The notes under the pieces: model-generated
Told to the model about the DNA's origin: nothing
The model's input: only the letters and a program-made list of their open reading frames with translations
Database searches by the model: none
Assembly: GCF_003856975.1 (NCBI RefSeq)
Contig: NZ_CP033107.1
Location: 248,001 to 312,000 of the forward strand
Source: Plantibacter sp. PA-3-X8
GTDB taxonomy: Bacteria; Actinomycetota; Actinomycetes; Actinomycetales; Microbacteriaceae
Direction of reading: 5' to 3'
Length of the DNA stretch: 64,000 nt
Made by a program: the position numbers and the translations under genes
Part shown: one piece after another, positions 52,934-61,613 of the stretch
How the letters are laid out: every line of letters starts with the position of its first letter
Position numbering within the stretch: the stretch's first letter is position 1

Positions 52934-54496
52934 TCAGCCGTCGGTGAGCTGGAGGGCGCTCCACAGCTCGGCGCGGTCGCCGAAGCGCGAGAGGTCGAGG
53001 TCGAGCAGCGACTCCAGCGTGGTGATGCGCGCCCGGAGGGTCTGCCGGTGGATCCTGAGGCGGCCAGCCGCCTGATCGGTGACGCAGTTCGCTTCCAGCC
53101 ACGCCCGGGCCGTCTCCACGTGGACCGCCCGAGCCTCGGCTCCGAGCCCACCCAGCGGCTCCAGCAACCGGTTCGCCAGCACCGACCCGCCCGACGCGCT
53201 CAGCAACCCGAGCAACCCCTGCTCGGCGAGTGCCTCATACCGCACGAGTCTCGGCGTCTCCCCGGCCGACGCGCGCGCCCGCTCGGCCTCGGCCAAGCCG
53301 TCCCGCAAGCCCTCCCAGCTCGTCCTCGCCGACACCCCACCCGACAGCCCGTGGCGGCCGACGACGGCGTCCCAGAGTCCGGTGTCCGCGTCGCTCGACA
53401 CGATGACGATCCGCTCGTCCTGCTCGGCGAAGAACAGCTTGCCGCCGTGCGCCGCGGCCTGCACGTCGAGCTCCGAGAGGAAGCCCAGCTCACCCACGGG
53501 GATGTCGACCACGGCGACGCGGATCGGGTCGGGCGGCAGCGGCCCCCAGAGCCGCTGGGCGGTGCGCTCGGCGACGGCGCGGTCCCCGGAGAGCAGCAGT
53601 TCGAGGAGCCCGGAGCGCAGCTGCCGGCGTGCGAGGTCGAGGGCGCTGTGCTGCTCGAGAGCGATGCTCGCGAGGCCGATGACGCTGGAGACGAGGTCGT
53701 GCTCGGCGTGGTCGAGCGGCACGCTGGACCCGACGGCGAGGATGCCCCGCAGCTCGCCCCGGCGACCAAGCGTCAGCAGCGTCGCACCCTCGGCTCCGTC
53801 CGCGAGGTGCAGGCCGGCCCGCGACCCGCGGCGCAGCACCTCGGCGACAGCCGTCTCCACACCCTCCGGCACCGGCTCGCGCGTCCTCGTGGTGACCCGG
53901 TTGCCGAGCGCGTCGTACAGCGCGACCCAGCAGCCGAGCTGCTGCCCCAGCTCCGCGAGGATCGCCGTCAGGCCGTCGGGTCGGAGCGCCGCCCTCGCGA
54001 CCGCACGCTGGGCGGCGAGCGACCATTCGAGCGACGCCACGCGCGCGGCTGCGACCGCGTCGGCGACGAACCGGATGATGCCGATGAACGGGGTCCGCTC
54101 GCCCACCTCGAGCAGGGTGAACCCGTGACGCTCGCATGCCTCGACGAGACGCTGCGGGATGTCGGCGTGGATGATCCCGGTGGCGAACCCGAGCGCGAGC
54201 ACGCCCCGGGCGGAGAGGCGGCGGACGTACTCGTCGGCGCGGCGGTCGGCGAGCTCGTCGCTCATCTCGCCGGTGAACTGCATGCCGTCGGTGAGGAGCA
54301 GCTGGCCGGGTTCCAGCCAGGGCGTCGGGTCGCCGAGGTCCGAGCTGTGCACCCAGGCGATGTCGCGATCGAGGACGTCGGCGTCACCCGCGACGACGAG
54401 GCCGAGCTTGAAGACCGGCTCGGCCATGAGCGTGCGCAGGGACACGTTCGAGGACGCACGGCCGATCTCGCCAGCGATCACTGAAGTGGTGGACAT
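52934..54496 (-). CDS. PucR-family transcriptional regulator
   Basis: 520 residues: N-terminal PucR domain (VVAGDADVLDRDIAWVHSSDLGDPTPWLEPGQLLLTDG), central GGDEF-like region, and C-terminal HTH_30 (DQAAGRLRIHRQTLRARITTLESLLDLDLS). PucR proteins control purine, pyrimidine and amine catabolism. Divergent from the class III aminotransferase, with only about 60 bp between the starts. Its stop is near a repeat-rich region. Confidence 0.86.
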   Translation of the reverse strand: MSTTSVIAGEIGRASSNVSLRTLMAEPVFKLGLVVAGDADVLDRDIAWVHSSDLGDPTPWLEPGQLLLTDGMQFTGEMSDELADRRADEYVRRLSARGVLALGFATGIIHADIPQRLVEACERHGFTLLEVGERTPFIGIIRFVADAVAAARVASLEWSLAAQRAVARAALRPDGLTAILAELGQQLGCWVALYDALGNRVTTRTREPVPEGVETAVAEVLRRGSRAGLHLADGAEGATLLTLGRRGELRGILAVGSSVPLDHAEHDLVSSVIGLASIALEQHSALDLARRQLRSGLLELLLSGDRAVAERTAQRLWGPLPPDPIRVAVVDIPVGELGFLSELDVQAAAHGGKLFFAEQDERIVIVSSDADTGLWDAVVGRHGLSGGVSARTSWEGLRDGLAEAERARASAGETPRLVRYEALAEQGLLGLLSASGGSVLANRLLEPLGGLGAEARAVHVETARAWLEANCVTDQAAGRLRIHRQTLRARITTLESLLDLDLSRFGDRAELWSALQLTDG

Positions 54497-54558
54497 GTGC
54501 CGAAGCTATCACCAATCCCGCCATGTACATCAGACGCGTCGATTGCCAGGCTGCAGGA

Positions 54559-55881
54559 GTGATCAATGACTTCCTCTCCGGCCTCGACAACGCCGGCGTC
54601 CGCGACGCCGACACCCAGCGCGTCCTGCACTCCTGGTCCGCCCAGAGCACGCTCAAGCCACTCCCCATCGCGGGCGGCCTCGGCAGCACCGTGTGGGACC
54701 ACGACGGACGCCACTACCTCGACTTCTCCAGCCAGCTCGTCAACGTGAACCTCGGGTACCAGCACCCGAAGGTGGTCGCGGCGATCCAGGAGCAGGCGGC
54801 CCAGCTCACCACGATCGCGCCCGCCGCGGCGAACGCGACCCGTGCCGAGGCGGCTCGTCTCATCCTCGACCGCGCCCCCGAAGGCTTCGAGAAGGTCTTC
54901 TTCACCAACGGCGGCGCCGACGCGAACGAGAACGCGATCCGCATGGCGCGCATCGCCACCGGCCGCGACAAGGTCATCTCGACCTACCGCTCGTACCACG
55001 GCAACACGGGCGCGGCCATCGTCGCGACGGGCGACTGGCGGCGCATCCCCAACGAGTACGCGCGCGGCCACGTGCACGTGTTCGGCCCCTACCTCTACCG
55101 CACCGAGTTCTGGGCGACGACGCCGGAGGAGGAGTCGGAGCGCGCCCTCCGCCACCTCGAGCGCACCGTCCAGGCCGAGGGTCCCACCTCGATCGCCGCC
55201 ATCCTCCTCGAGACCGTCCCAGGCACCGCCGGCATCCTGACCCCGCCGCCCGGCTACCTCGCGGGTGTCCGCGCGATCGCCGACCGCTACGGCATCATGC
55301 TCATCCTCGACGAGGTCATGGCCGGCTTCGCCCGCACCGGTGAGTGGTTCGCGTTCGACGCGTTCGACGTGCGCCCCGACCTGATCACCTTCGCGAAGGG
55401 CGTCAACTCCGGCTACGTGCCGCTCGGTGGCGTCATCGTCTCCGAGCACATCGCTCGCGTCTTCGACGAGCAGGTGTTCCCCGGTGGGCTCACGTACTCC
55501 GGCCACCCGCTCGCCGCCGCGAGTGTCGTCGCGACGCTCACCGCGATGGCCGAGGAGGGTGTCGTCGAACACGCGAAGGCGATCGGCGCCGACCACATCG
55601 GGCCCGCGCTCCGCTCCCTCGCCGAGCGTCACGAGCTCATCGGCGAGGTCCGCGGCAGCGGCGTGTTCTGGGCGGTCGAGCTCGTCGAGGACCGCGACAC
55701 CCGCGCACCGCTCGATGCGGCGGCGATGGGTCGGTTCAAGTCGTCCCTGCTCGAGGCCGGGCTCCTGCCGTTCATCAGCGAGAACCGCATCCACGTCGTC
55801 CCGCCCGCCGTCGTGACCGCCGACGAGGTCGCCTCGGGCATCGCGATCATCGACGCCGCCCTCGGCGAGCTGCGCGCATGA
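54559..55881 (+). CDS. class III aminotransferase (beta-alanine/GABA type)
   Basis: 440 residues from GTG 54559 (AGG 8 nt upstream); ATG 54523 is an alternative that would add 12 residues. PLP fold type I motifs: FTNGGADANENAIRMAR, TYRSYHGNTGAAI, MLILDEVMAGFARTG, PDLITFAKGVNSGYVPLGG with the PLP Lys. Omega-amino-acid transaminase; with the following CoA-acylating dehydrogenase, beta-alanine or beta-aminoisobutyrate are likely substrates (inference). Stop overlaps a micro-ORF by ATGA. Confidence 0.86.
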   Translation: MINDFLSGLDNAGVRDADTQRVLHSWSAQSTLKPLPIAGGLGSTVWDHDGRHYLDFSSQLVNVNLGYQHPKVVAAIQEQAAQLTTIAPAAANATRAEAARLILDRAPEGFEKVFFTNGGADANENAIRMARIATGRDKVISTYRSYHGNTGAAIVATGDWRRIPNEYARGHVHVFGPYLYRTEFWATTPEEESERALRHLERTVQAEGPTSIAAILLETVPGTAGILTPPPGYLAGVRAIADRYGIMLILDEVMAGFARTGEWFAFDAFDVRPDLITFAKGVNSGYVPLGGVIVSEHIARVFDEQVFPGGLTYSGHPLAAASVVATLTAMAEEGVVEHAKAIGADHIGPALRSLAERHELIGEVRGSGVFWAVELVEDRDTRAPLDAAAMGRFKSSLLEAGLLPFISENRIHVVPPAVVTADEVASGIAIIDAALGELRA

Positions 55882-55994
55882 GCGGCGACCCGGACCCGTT
55901 CTGGGACTCGGTTTCGGGACTCCCGGCACCAGTTCCGGCACGACCAGCACCCAGCACCCCTGCACCCCACGACGCCCAGGAGCCCCCCGCATGA
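55878..55994 (+). CDS. possible 38-residue micro-ORF coupling two catabolic genes
   Basis: ATG 55878 overlaps the aminotransferase stop (ATGA) and its own stop TGA 55992-55994 overlaps the ATG of the next gene (ATGA). The peptide begins MSGDPDPFWDSVSGLP and is Pro/Ala-rich after that. The ribosome site of the next gene (AGGAG) lies inside it. It may serve only to keep ribosomes moving from one gene to the next; a functional peptide is uncertain. Confidence 0.4.
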   Translation: MSGDPDPFWDSVSGLPAPVPARPAPSTPAPHDAQEPPA

Positions 55995-57526
55995 CCACCA
56001 CCGCCACGAGCACCACCCCCACCACCGACGCCGGTTCGCTGCCGGTCGTCCCGCACTGGATCGACGGAGCCGAGGCCCCGTCCACCTCGGGTCGGACCGC
56101 CCCGGTCTACGACCCCGCGCTCGGTGTCGCGACGAAGCACGTCGCGCTCGCGAACCAGTCGGAGATCGACCGCGCCGTCGCATCCGCCGCCGCGGCCTTC
56201 CCGGCTTGGCGCGACCTGCCGCTCGCGAAGCGTCAGCAGATCGTGTTCAAGTTCCGTGAGCTGCTCGAGGCGAAGAAGGGCGAGCTGGCGGAGATCATCA
56301 CCGCGGAGCACGGCAAGGTCGTCTCCGACGCGCTGGGCGAGATCACGCGCGGGCAGGAGGTCGTGGAGTTCGCGACCGGCCTCGCGCACCACCTGAAGGG
56401 TGAGTTCTCCGAGCAGGTCTCCACCGGTGTCGACGTGTACTCCACGAAGCAGCCGCTCGGGGTCGTGGGCATCATCTCGCCGTTCAACTTCCCCGCGATG
56501 GTGCCGATGTGGTTCTTCCCGATCGCGATCGCCGCCGGGAACACGGTCGTGCTGAAGCCGAGCGAGAAGGACCCGTCCGCGGCGATCTGGCTCGCGAAGC
56601 TGTGGCAGGAAGCCGGGCTCCCCGACGGCGTGTTCACGGTGCTGAACGGTGACAAGGAGGCCGTCGACGGGCTCCTCACCCACCCCGACGTCCGTGCGAT
56701 CTCCTTCGTGGGTTCCACTCCGATCGCGAAGTACGTGTACGAGACCGGCACCGCACACGGCAAGCGCGTCCAGGCGCTGGGCGGGGCGAAGAACCACATG
56801 CTCGTGCTGCCCGACGCCGACCTCGACCTCGTCGCCGACTCCGCGATCAACGCCGGTTTCGGTTCCGCCGGTGAGCGGTGCATGGCGATCTCGGTCGTCG
56901 TCGCCGTGGAGCCCGTCGCGGACGAACTCATCGCGAAGATCGCCGAACGCGCAGCGACCCTGCGGATCGGTGACGGACGCCGGAACTGCGACATGGGCCC
57001 GCTCGTGACGAAGGTGCACCGCGACAAGGTCGCGTCCTACCTCGACATCGCCGAACAGGACGGCGCCACGATCGTCGTCGACGGCCGCAACACCCCCATC
57101 GACGGCGACCCGAACGGGTTCTGGCTCGGCCCGACCCTCATCGACAACGTCCCGACGACGTCGAAGGTGTACACGGAGGAGATCTTCGGCCCCGTCCTCG
57201 CCGTCGTCCGCGTGCAGTCCTACGAAGCGGGTGTCGCGCTCATCAACGGTGGTGCGTTCGGCAACGGGACCGCGATCTTCACCAACGACGGCGGTGCCGC
57301 CCGACGGTTCCAGAACGAGATCCAGGTCGGCATGATCGGCATCAACGTGCCCATCCCCGTCCCGGTCGCGACGTTCTCCTTCGGCGGGTGGAAGGACTCC
57401 CTGTTCGGCGACACCAAGGCCCACGGCGCCGAGGGCGTCCGCTTCTTCACCCAGCAGAAGGCCATCACCTCCCGCTGGCTCGACCCCTCCCACGGCGGCA
57501 TCAACCTCGGCTTCCCCCAGAACTGA
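55991..57526 (+). CDS. mmsA: methylmalonate-semialdehyde dehydrogenase (CoA-acylating)
   Basis: 511 residues, the family length. Diagnostic motifs: SPFNFPAMVPMWFFPIAIAAGNTVVLKPSEKDP, FVGSTPIAKYVYE, LGGAKNHMLVLPDADLDLVADS and GSAGERCMAISVVVAV with the catalytic Cys. Converts malonate or methylmalonate semialdehyde to acetyl- or propionyl-CoA. Coupled to the aminotransferase through overlapping frames, supporting a joint role in beta-alanine/branched amino acid or pyrimidine degradation. Confidence 0.9.
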   Translation: MTTTATSTTPTTDAGSLPVVPHWIDGAEAPSTSGRTAPVYDPALGVATKHVALANQSEIDRAVASAAAAFPAWRDLPLAKRQQIVFKFRELLEAKKGELAEIITAEHGKVVSDALGEITRGQEVVEFATGLAHHLKGEFSEQVSTGVDVYSTKQPLGVVGIISPFNFPAMVPMWFFPIAIAAGNTVVLKPSEKDPSAAIWLAKLWQEAGLPDGVFTVLNGDKEAVDGLLTHPDVRAISFVGSTPIAKYVYETGTAHGKRVQALGGAKNHMLVLPDADLDLVADSAINAGFGSAGERCMAISVVVAVEPVADELIAKIAERAATLRIGDGRRNCDMGPLVTKVHRDKVASYLDIAEQDGATIVVDGRNTPIDGDPNGFWLGPTLIDNVPTTSKVYTEEIFGPVLAVVRVQSYEAGVALINGGAFGNGTAIFTNDGGAARRFQNEIQVGMIGINVPIPVPVATFSFGGWKDSLFGDTKAHGAEGVRFFTQQKAITSRWLDPSHGGINLGFPQN

Positions 57527-57547
57527 GGTTCGCGCGGCGGGGGGCTG

Positions 57548-57606
57548 GCCCTTCGACAAGCTCAGGGACCGGCGGGTGGTGTTGGTCCCTGAGCCTGTCG
57601 AAGGGC
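57548..57606. terminator. hairpin made of an inverted dispersed-repeat pair
   Basis: Two copies face each other (57548-57570 and 57584-57606), 23-bp stem with one mismatch and a 13-nt loop, 22 bp after the mmsA stop. Likely the operon terminator. Confidence 0.7.
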
Positions 57607-57689
57607 GGTCCCTGGTCCCGCCCTTGCCACGGGTCGGACTCAGCCGCGACAATGGCCCCGCCGACCACGACCGACGAGGGGCACCACCG

Positions 57690-57980
57690 ATGGCCATCGA
57701 ACCGACCGAGCTCGATCACTGCTTCACCGCGCCGATCGGCGTCGACGTGAAGGGCGACGTCTGGTCCTGCGTCGAGATGCCCGGCTCGGCCGAGTTCTTC
57801 GGCACCGGCAAATCCGTCCGCGTCGATGCGACCGTCGACGGTGTCGACCTCCCGAACGTCGGGCTCATGCCGACCGGCTCCGGTGGTCACATGCTGTCCA
57901 TCAGCGCGAAGCTGCGGAAGCGTCTCGGCAAGGACATCGGCGACACCGTCGACGTCCACCTCACCCGCCGCCTGAGCTGA
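57690..57980 (+). CDS. DUF1905 domain protein
   Basis: 96 residues from ATG 57690 (GAGGGG upstream). The beta-barrel pattern FFGTGKSVRVDATVDGVDLPNVGLMPTGSGGHMLSISAKLRKRLGKDIGDTVDVHLTRRLS fits DUF1905, a small soluble family, sometimes with an adjoining YdeI-type domain. The stop codon TGA lies within the left arm of the following long hairpin. Confidence 0.8.
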   Translation: MAIEPTELDHCFTAPIGVDVKGDVWSCVEMPGSAEFFGTGKSVRVDATVDGVDLPNVGLMPTGSGGHMLSISAKLRKRLGKDIGDTVDVHLTRRLS

Positions 57981-58055
57981 GCACAGGAGATCCGCGCGGC
58001 AGCAGGAGATCCTGAGGGAGAACCTCCTGCTGCCGCGCGGATCTCCTGTGCTCAG
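57977..58055. repeat. long perfect hairpin shared by two stop codons
   Basis: A perfect 32-bp inverted repeat (57977-58008 with 58024-58055) with a 15-nt loop. The left arm includes the TGA of the DUF1905 gene; the right arm includes the TCA that is the stop of the convergent membrane-protein gene. Probably a bidirectional terminator. Confidence 0.85.
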
Positions 58056-58465
58056 CCGCCCGTGACCCGGCGGATGAGGTCTTGGATGAACGGCACCACG
58101 TCCGACGCCTGGTCGACGCCCGCGAAGGCGACCGCCAGCAGTGGCCACAGCGACACGAGGAGCGCCGAGATCACCGCCGCGACGGCCAGCACCCAGGAGA
58201 GTGCGCCGTTGCGGCTGCGGACGCACCCGAGCAGGAACAGCAGCGCGAGGACGTACCCGATGAGGAGCGCGACCACGATGCCACCGACCGGGACGTTGAG
58301 CGCACCGACCGTCGCGCCGTCGGCCGCACCGATGAGCCCGAGGATCGGGATCAGCACCCCGACGACGATCAGGACGAGGAGGACGACCCCCGTGATCGCG
58401 GCCGCCCACACGGCACGCGGACGTGGGCGGGCGCCGTACGACGTGGTCCGGCTGAAGAGCGGCAT
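58052..58465 (-). CDS. membrane protein, last gene of Asp23 cluster
   Basis: 137 residues with three or four hydrophobic segments (AVWAAAITGVVLLVLIVVGVLIPIL, VPVGGIVVALLIGYVLALLFLLGC, LSWVLAVAAVISALLVSLWPLLAVAFA). ATG 58465, starting just 1 nt from the Asp23-like gene stop. Unknown role in the envelope-stress cluster. Confidence 0.72.
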   Translation of the reverse strand: MPLFSRTTSYGARPRPRAVWAAAITGVVLLVLIVVGVLIPILGLIGAADGATVGALNVPVGGIVVALLIGYVLALLFLLGCVRSRNGALSWVLAVAAVISALLVSLWPLLAVAFAGVDQASDVVPFIQDLIRRVTGG

Positions 58466-58466
58466 G

Positions 58467-59816
58467 TCACTGCTCCTTCGTCGGCGCCGCAGCTTGGACG
58501 GCCGTGGCCTCGGCGGGAGCGTCCGTCACCTCGTCGACGTCAGCGACCTTCGGTGCAGGCTGGTCGTGCGTGTCCTCGTCGGCGGACTCGAGGGCGCTCG
58601 GGGTTCCGTCGACGGTCTCTGCGGTGCCGCCGTCCTGCTCGGGATCCGAAACCAGGTCGGAAGTCGGGCCTGCGTCAGCCGCCCCGACGGGCTCAGCGCC
58701 GGCGAGGTTCGAGTCGCCGTGCGTCACCTCGTCAGCGACGGTCGCGAGCGAGTCGGCCGCGGTGGCCAGCTGGTGGGCGGCCTCGGCGAGTTCCTCGGAC
58801 ACGTCGTCGGAGGCATCCGACACCACCGCATCGATCGGTTCGCCGCCGGCGTCGCCGTCAGCCACGAGCTCGCCGTCTGCGCCGGCGGCCGCGCCTGGCT
58901 GCTCGTTCTCCAGTGACCGGCCGTCGTCGCCCTCGGACCGGCCGGTCCGCTGCTCCACCGCATCGCCAGCGGCGTCGGCCAGGTCGGCCGCTCCGGCTCG
59001 CGCCGAGTCCACCGCGTCCGATGCAGCAGCCTTCGCCGTGCCGAGGGCATCGCCGGCGGCCTCCGCCGTATCGCCGATCGCAGCACCCGCCGCGGACGTC
59101 GCGTCACCGATGGCGGCCTTCGCCCCGTCGATCGCCTCGCCCGGGTCGGGCTCGATCGGGTCGAACGGCCCGTGGATGTCGGTGACCGTGATGTCGATGT
59201 CGACCGGTCCGGGGTGGCGGGCCTCCAGCGCCGCCGCGACGTCGGCCCGGACGGTGTCCGCGACCTCGTCGATGCTGGCCGGGTACTCGGCCACCAGTGA
59301 GACCTCGACGTTCAGCACGTCGTCGTCGGCCAGGACGTTGACGCCGGGGACGGCGGTGCGACCGAGCAGGCGGGTGCGGGCACTGTCGATGGCGCGGGCC
59401 GTCGGGGAACCGAGGGCGTGCACGCCGGGGACCGTCTCGGCCGTCGAGGCGATGACCTGGGCGAGTTCGTCGGCCTCCTGCTCACGCCGGCGGCCGGCGT
59501 CGAGCTCGACCACCGGTGCGTCTGCCGGTTCCGGCGAAGCCACCGGCTCCGACACGGTCACCGTCACCGTCGGCGTCTCGGCGGAGACCGAGTCGGCCAC
59601 GGCCGGTTCAGCGGCCTCCGGACCAGCGACAGCCCCGTTCGCCGGCGCGACCACAGGAGCGGGCGCGGTCCCACCCGCGTGCTCGCCGTCGTGCGACTCG
59701 ATGCGACGGACCTCGTCATCGGGATGCGCGGGCACGAGCACCGTCGGGTGCTCAGCCCGGACCTCGGCCGGGGTGGGGATGTGGTGCTGGTCCGGGTGCT
59801 TCGTGTCGTCGCTCAT
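58467..59816 (-). CDS. Asp23/Gls24-family protein with long acidic Ala-rich tail
   Basis: 449 residues; typical Asp23 proteins are 120-190. The Asp23 core is at about 118-225 (EQEADELAQVIASTAETVPGVHALGSP ... VLNVEVSLVAEYPASIDEVADTVRADVAAAL ... ITVTDIHGPF). Before it lies an acidic Pro/Val-rich region; after it, a helical Ala/Asp-rich tract (AIGDATSAAGAAIGDTAEAAGDALGTAKAA) and an acidic Gln/Glu end. It may form a scaffold at the membrane. Part of a minus-strand cluster. Confidence 0.8.
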   Translation of the reverse strand: MSDDTKHPDQHHIPTPAEVRAEHPTVLVPAHPDDEVRRIESHDGEHAGGTAPAPVVAPANGAVAGPEAAEPAVADSVSAETPTVTVTVSEPVASPEPADAPVVELDAGRRREQEADELAQVIASTAETVPGVHALGSPTARAIDSARTRLLGRTAVPGVNVLADDDVLNVEVSLVAEYPASIDEVADTVRADVAAALEARHPGPVDIDITVTDIHGPFDPIEPDPGEAIDGAKAAIGDATSAAGAAIGDTAEAAGDALGTAKAAASDAVDSARAGAADLADAAGDAVEQRTGRSEGDDGRSLENEQPGAAAGADGELVADGDAGGEPIDAVVSDASDDVSEELAEAAHQLATAADSLATVADEVTHGDSNLAGAEPVGAADAGPTSDLVSDPEQDGGTAETVDGTPSALESADEDTHDQPAPKVADVDEVTDAPAEATAVQAAAPTKEQ

Positions 59817-59900
59817 GCGATCCTCCTCGCACCGCGTCGGCGGTGCATCGGTCCTACTGCTGTCGGTTCGGGTGCCGCAACGGCACCGCGGGGTGTCGGG

Positions 59901-60503
59901 TCAGACGACCCGGTTGGTGCTGGCGAGCCGCGTGCGCAGTCCGCTGACGATCTGGATGACCACCGGGGTGGACGTCCCGAGGACGCTGTCCCACTCGTGG
60001 ATGGCCGCCTCGATGTCGCGCCGCAGTTGGACGGGCGAGGCGCCGCGACGAGCGTGCGCGGTGAGGCGCAGCGTGGACTGCTTGCGGATCCGGAAGCCGG
60101 TGACGTCGACGGCGACCACGTCGGGGTTGCGCCCGATCGCCTCCTCGAGGACCTGCTCGGCGACCTTCACGTCGAGCAGGACGCGACCACCGGTCGGGGT
60201 GTCCTTCGTCCGCTGCTCGTCGACCTGCAGCAGCGTTCCGGTGTGCCCGCGGCCCTGCCGGAACACGAACCAGAGGATGACGAGGATGAGCAGCAGGGCG
60301 ACGACCGCCGCGACCCACAGGATCCACGGCTGGGCGTCGATGGTGTCGTTCGTCGGTCCGACGGCTCGCTCCGCGTTCTCGCTGATCGTCCGCTGCACGT
60401 CCGGCAGGAGCGCGCCCGCGGACAGGGCCGCACCGGCCGCGAGGACGACGAGTCCCACGACGAAGATGAAGAACCGGTTGAGGAATCGATTCGTGGAGTT
60501 CAT
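59901..60503 (-). CDS. AmaP-like alkaline shock membrane anchor protein
   Basis: 200 residues: two membrane segments (FFIFVVGLVVLAAGAALSAGALL, PWILWVAAVVALLLILVILWFVF) and a C-terminal domain with VDVTGFRIRKQSTLRLTAHARRGASPVQLRRDIEAAIHEW, as in AmaP proteins that anchor Asp23. Start ATG 60503 overlaps the previous stop as TGATG. Confidence 0.8.
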   Translation of the reverse strand: MNSTNRFLNRFFIFVVGLVVLAAGAALSAGALLPDVQRTISENAERAVGPTNDTIDAQPWILWVAAVVALLLILVILWFVFRQGRGHTGTLLQVDEQRTKDTPTGGRVLLDVKVAEQVLEEAIGRNPDVVAVDVTGFRIRKQSTLRLTAHARRGASPVQLRRDIEAAIHEWDSVLGTSTPVVIQIVSGLRTRLASTNRVV

Positions 60504-61078
60504 CAGGCAACCGTTCCCTTGCTGCTCACGCGGACCTTGGCGCGGAGCGCCGGCCGGTAGTCGTAGGACGCGACCTCCGCGTCCACGGCCTGCTGGATCT
60601 CGCGCTGGTCGACGCGTCGGCCGCTCGTCGGCGTGACGTCGACGCGGGCGCTCCTGGCGCCGACGCTGACGCTCACCTGCGAGGGGTCGATGTCACCGGC
60701 GTACGAGGCGACGCGGGCGAGCGACTGCGCGATCACGCGGTCGTCCACGACGGCCGCGGTGCGGTCGGCGATCGACCCGCGACGCCCTTGGCGGGCGGGG
60801 GCCAGCGACAGGACGATCAGCACGAGGCCGATGATCGCCGCGACCGCGCCGATGGCGACGAGCAGCGGGGCCGGTGCGGTCGCGGCAGTGAGCACCGCGG
60901 TGACGATGTCCTTCGGTGCGACGAGGAGCGCCGGCTGCCCGATCGCGGCCAGGACCGATTCGGTGCCGAGCCAGGCGAGCACAAGCGCGAGGATGATCGC
61001 GATCGTGATCGCGAGCGTCGACCGCGGCGAGTGGGTCTCGCGACGCACCGCGCGGCGGTACAGGGCTGGGGTGCTCAC
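60503..61078 (-). CDS. DUF6286-type envelope protein
   Basis: 191 residues from GTG 61078, with AAGGAGG 5 nt upstream and a GTGA overlap with the previous stop. Two membrane segments (TLAITIAIILALVLAWLG, PLLVAIGAVAAIIGLVLIVLSL) and a C-terminal domain with GARSARVDVTPTSGRRVDQREIQQAVDAEVASYDYRPALRAKVRV. Matches the DUF6286 family of Asp23 operons. The frame above 61078 is rejected. Confidence 0.8.
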   Translation of the reverse strand: MSTPALYRRAVRRETHSPRSTLAITIAIILALVLAWLGTESVLAAIGQPALLVAPKDIVTAVLTAATAPAPLLVAIGAVAAIIGLVLIVLSLAPARQGRRGSIADRTAAVVDDRVIAQSLARVASYAGDIDPSQVSVSVGARSARVDVTPTSGRRVDQREIQQAVDAEVASYDYRPALRAKVRVSSKGTVA

Positions 61079-61428
61079 AACACCCTCCTTCGTTCTTCGA
61101 GCTTCGCGCCCGTGATGTGGAGGTCGACGCGTCCGATCGTCGACCCGGTCAGGTCCAGGCACCGCTCACGGATGCTGGTCTGTGCGCGTGCCAGGCGTTC
61201 GAGGACGGTTCCCGAGGTCCGGGATCCGGCGCCGAGCGGCGACACGTGGATGGGCGTGCTCGCGGTGACCGTGAGGGCCCCCTGGGCGTCGGAGAGCTCG
61301 ACCGAGACCTCCGACGCCCGCACACCGAGTTCCTCCGCGGTGACGGCAGACACGACGCGACGCACGGCGCGGGAGCTGATCGTGTTGCGACCATGCACGG
61401 CCTGTTCGGCCGTCACCGCCGCGGTCAC
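61075..61428 (-). CDS. Asp23/Gls24-related protein
   Basis: 117 residues without a membrane segment: NTISSRAVRRVVSAVTAEELGVRASEVSVELSDAQGALTVTASTPIHV ... SIRERCLDLTGSTIGRVDLHITGAKL, a divergent Asp23 fold. Overlaps the DUF6286 gene by 4 nt and the DUF2273 gene at 61425-61428. Confidence 0.75.
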   Translation of the reverse strand: MTAAVTAEQAVHGRNTISSRAVRRVVSAVTAEELGVRASEVSVELSDAQGALTVTASTPIHVSPLGAGSRTSGTVLERLARAQTSIRERCLDLTGSTIGRVDLHITGAKLEERRRVL

Positions 61429-61613
61429 GACGACCGCCGCCCGCGGAGCGCGTCGGCGACACCGCGCAGGTCGAGCTTGCCCTCGAGCACGCGTCCGACG
61501 CCGAATCCGATCAGCATGAACAGCGCGACGAGGATCATGCTCCAGAACCCGAATGCGACGGCAGCCAGTGCCAGGACGGCACCGACGAGGATGCCGCGAT
61601 CGGTCGTGGTCAC
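61425..61613 (-). CDS. DUF2273 small membrane protein
   Basis: 62 residues from GTG 61613: GILVGAVLALAAVAFGFWSMILVALFMLIGFGVGRVLEGKLDLRGVADALRGRR. Two membrane helices and a basic end, characteristic of DUF2273 proteins in Asp23 operons. GTGA overlap with the previous gene. Confidence 0.85.
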   Translation of the reverse strand: MTTTDRGILVGAVLALAAVAFGFWSMILVALFMLIGFGVGRVLEGKLDLRGVADALRGRRSS

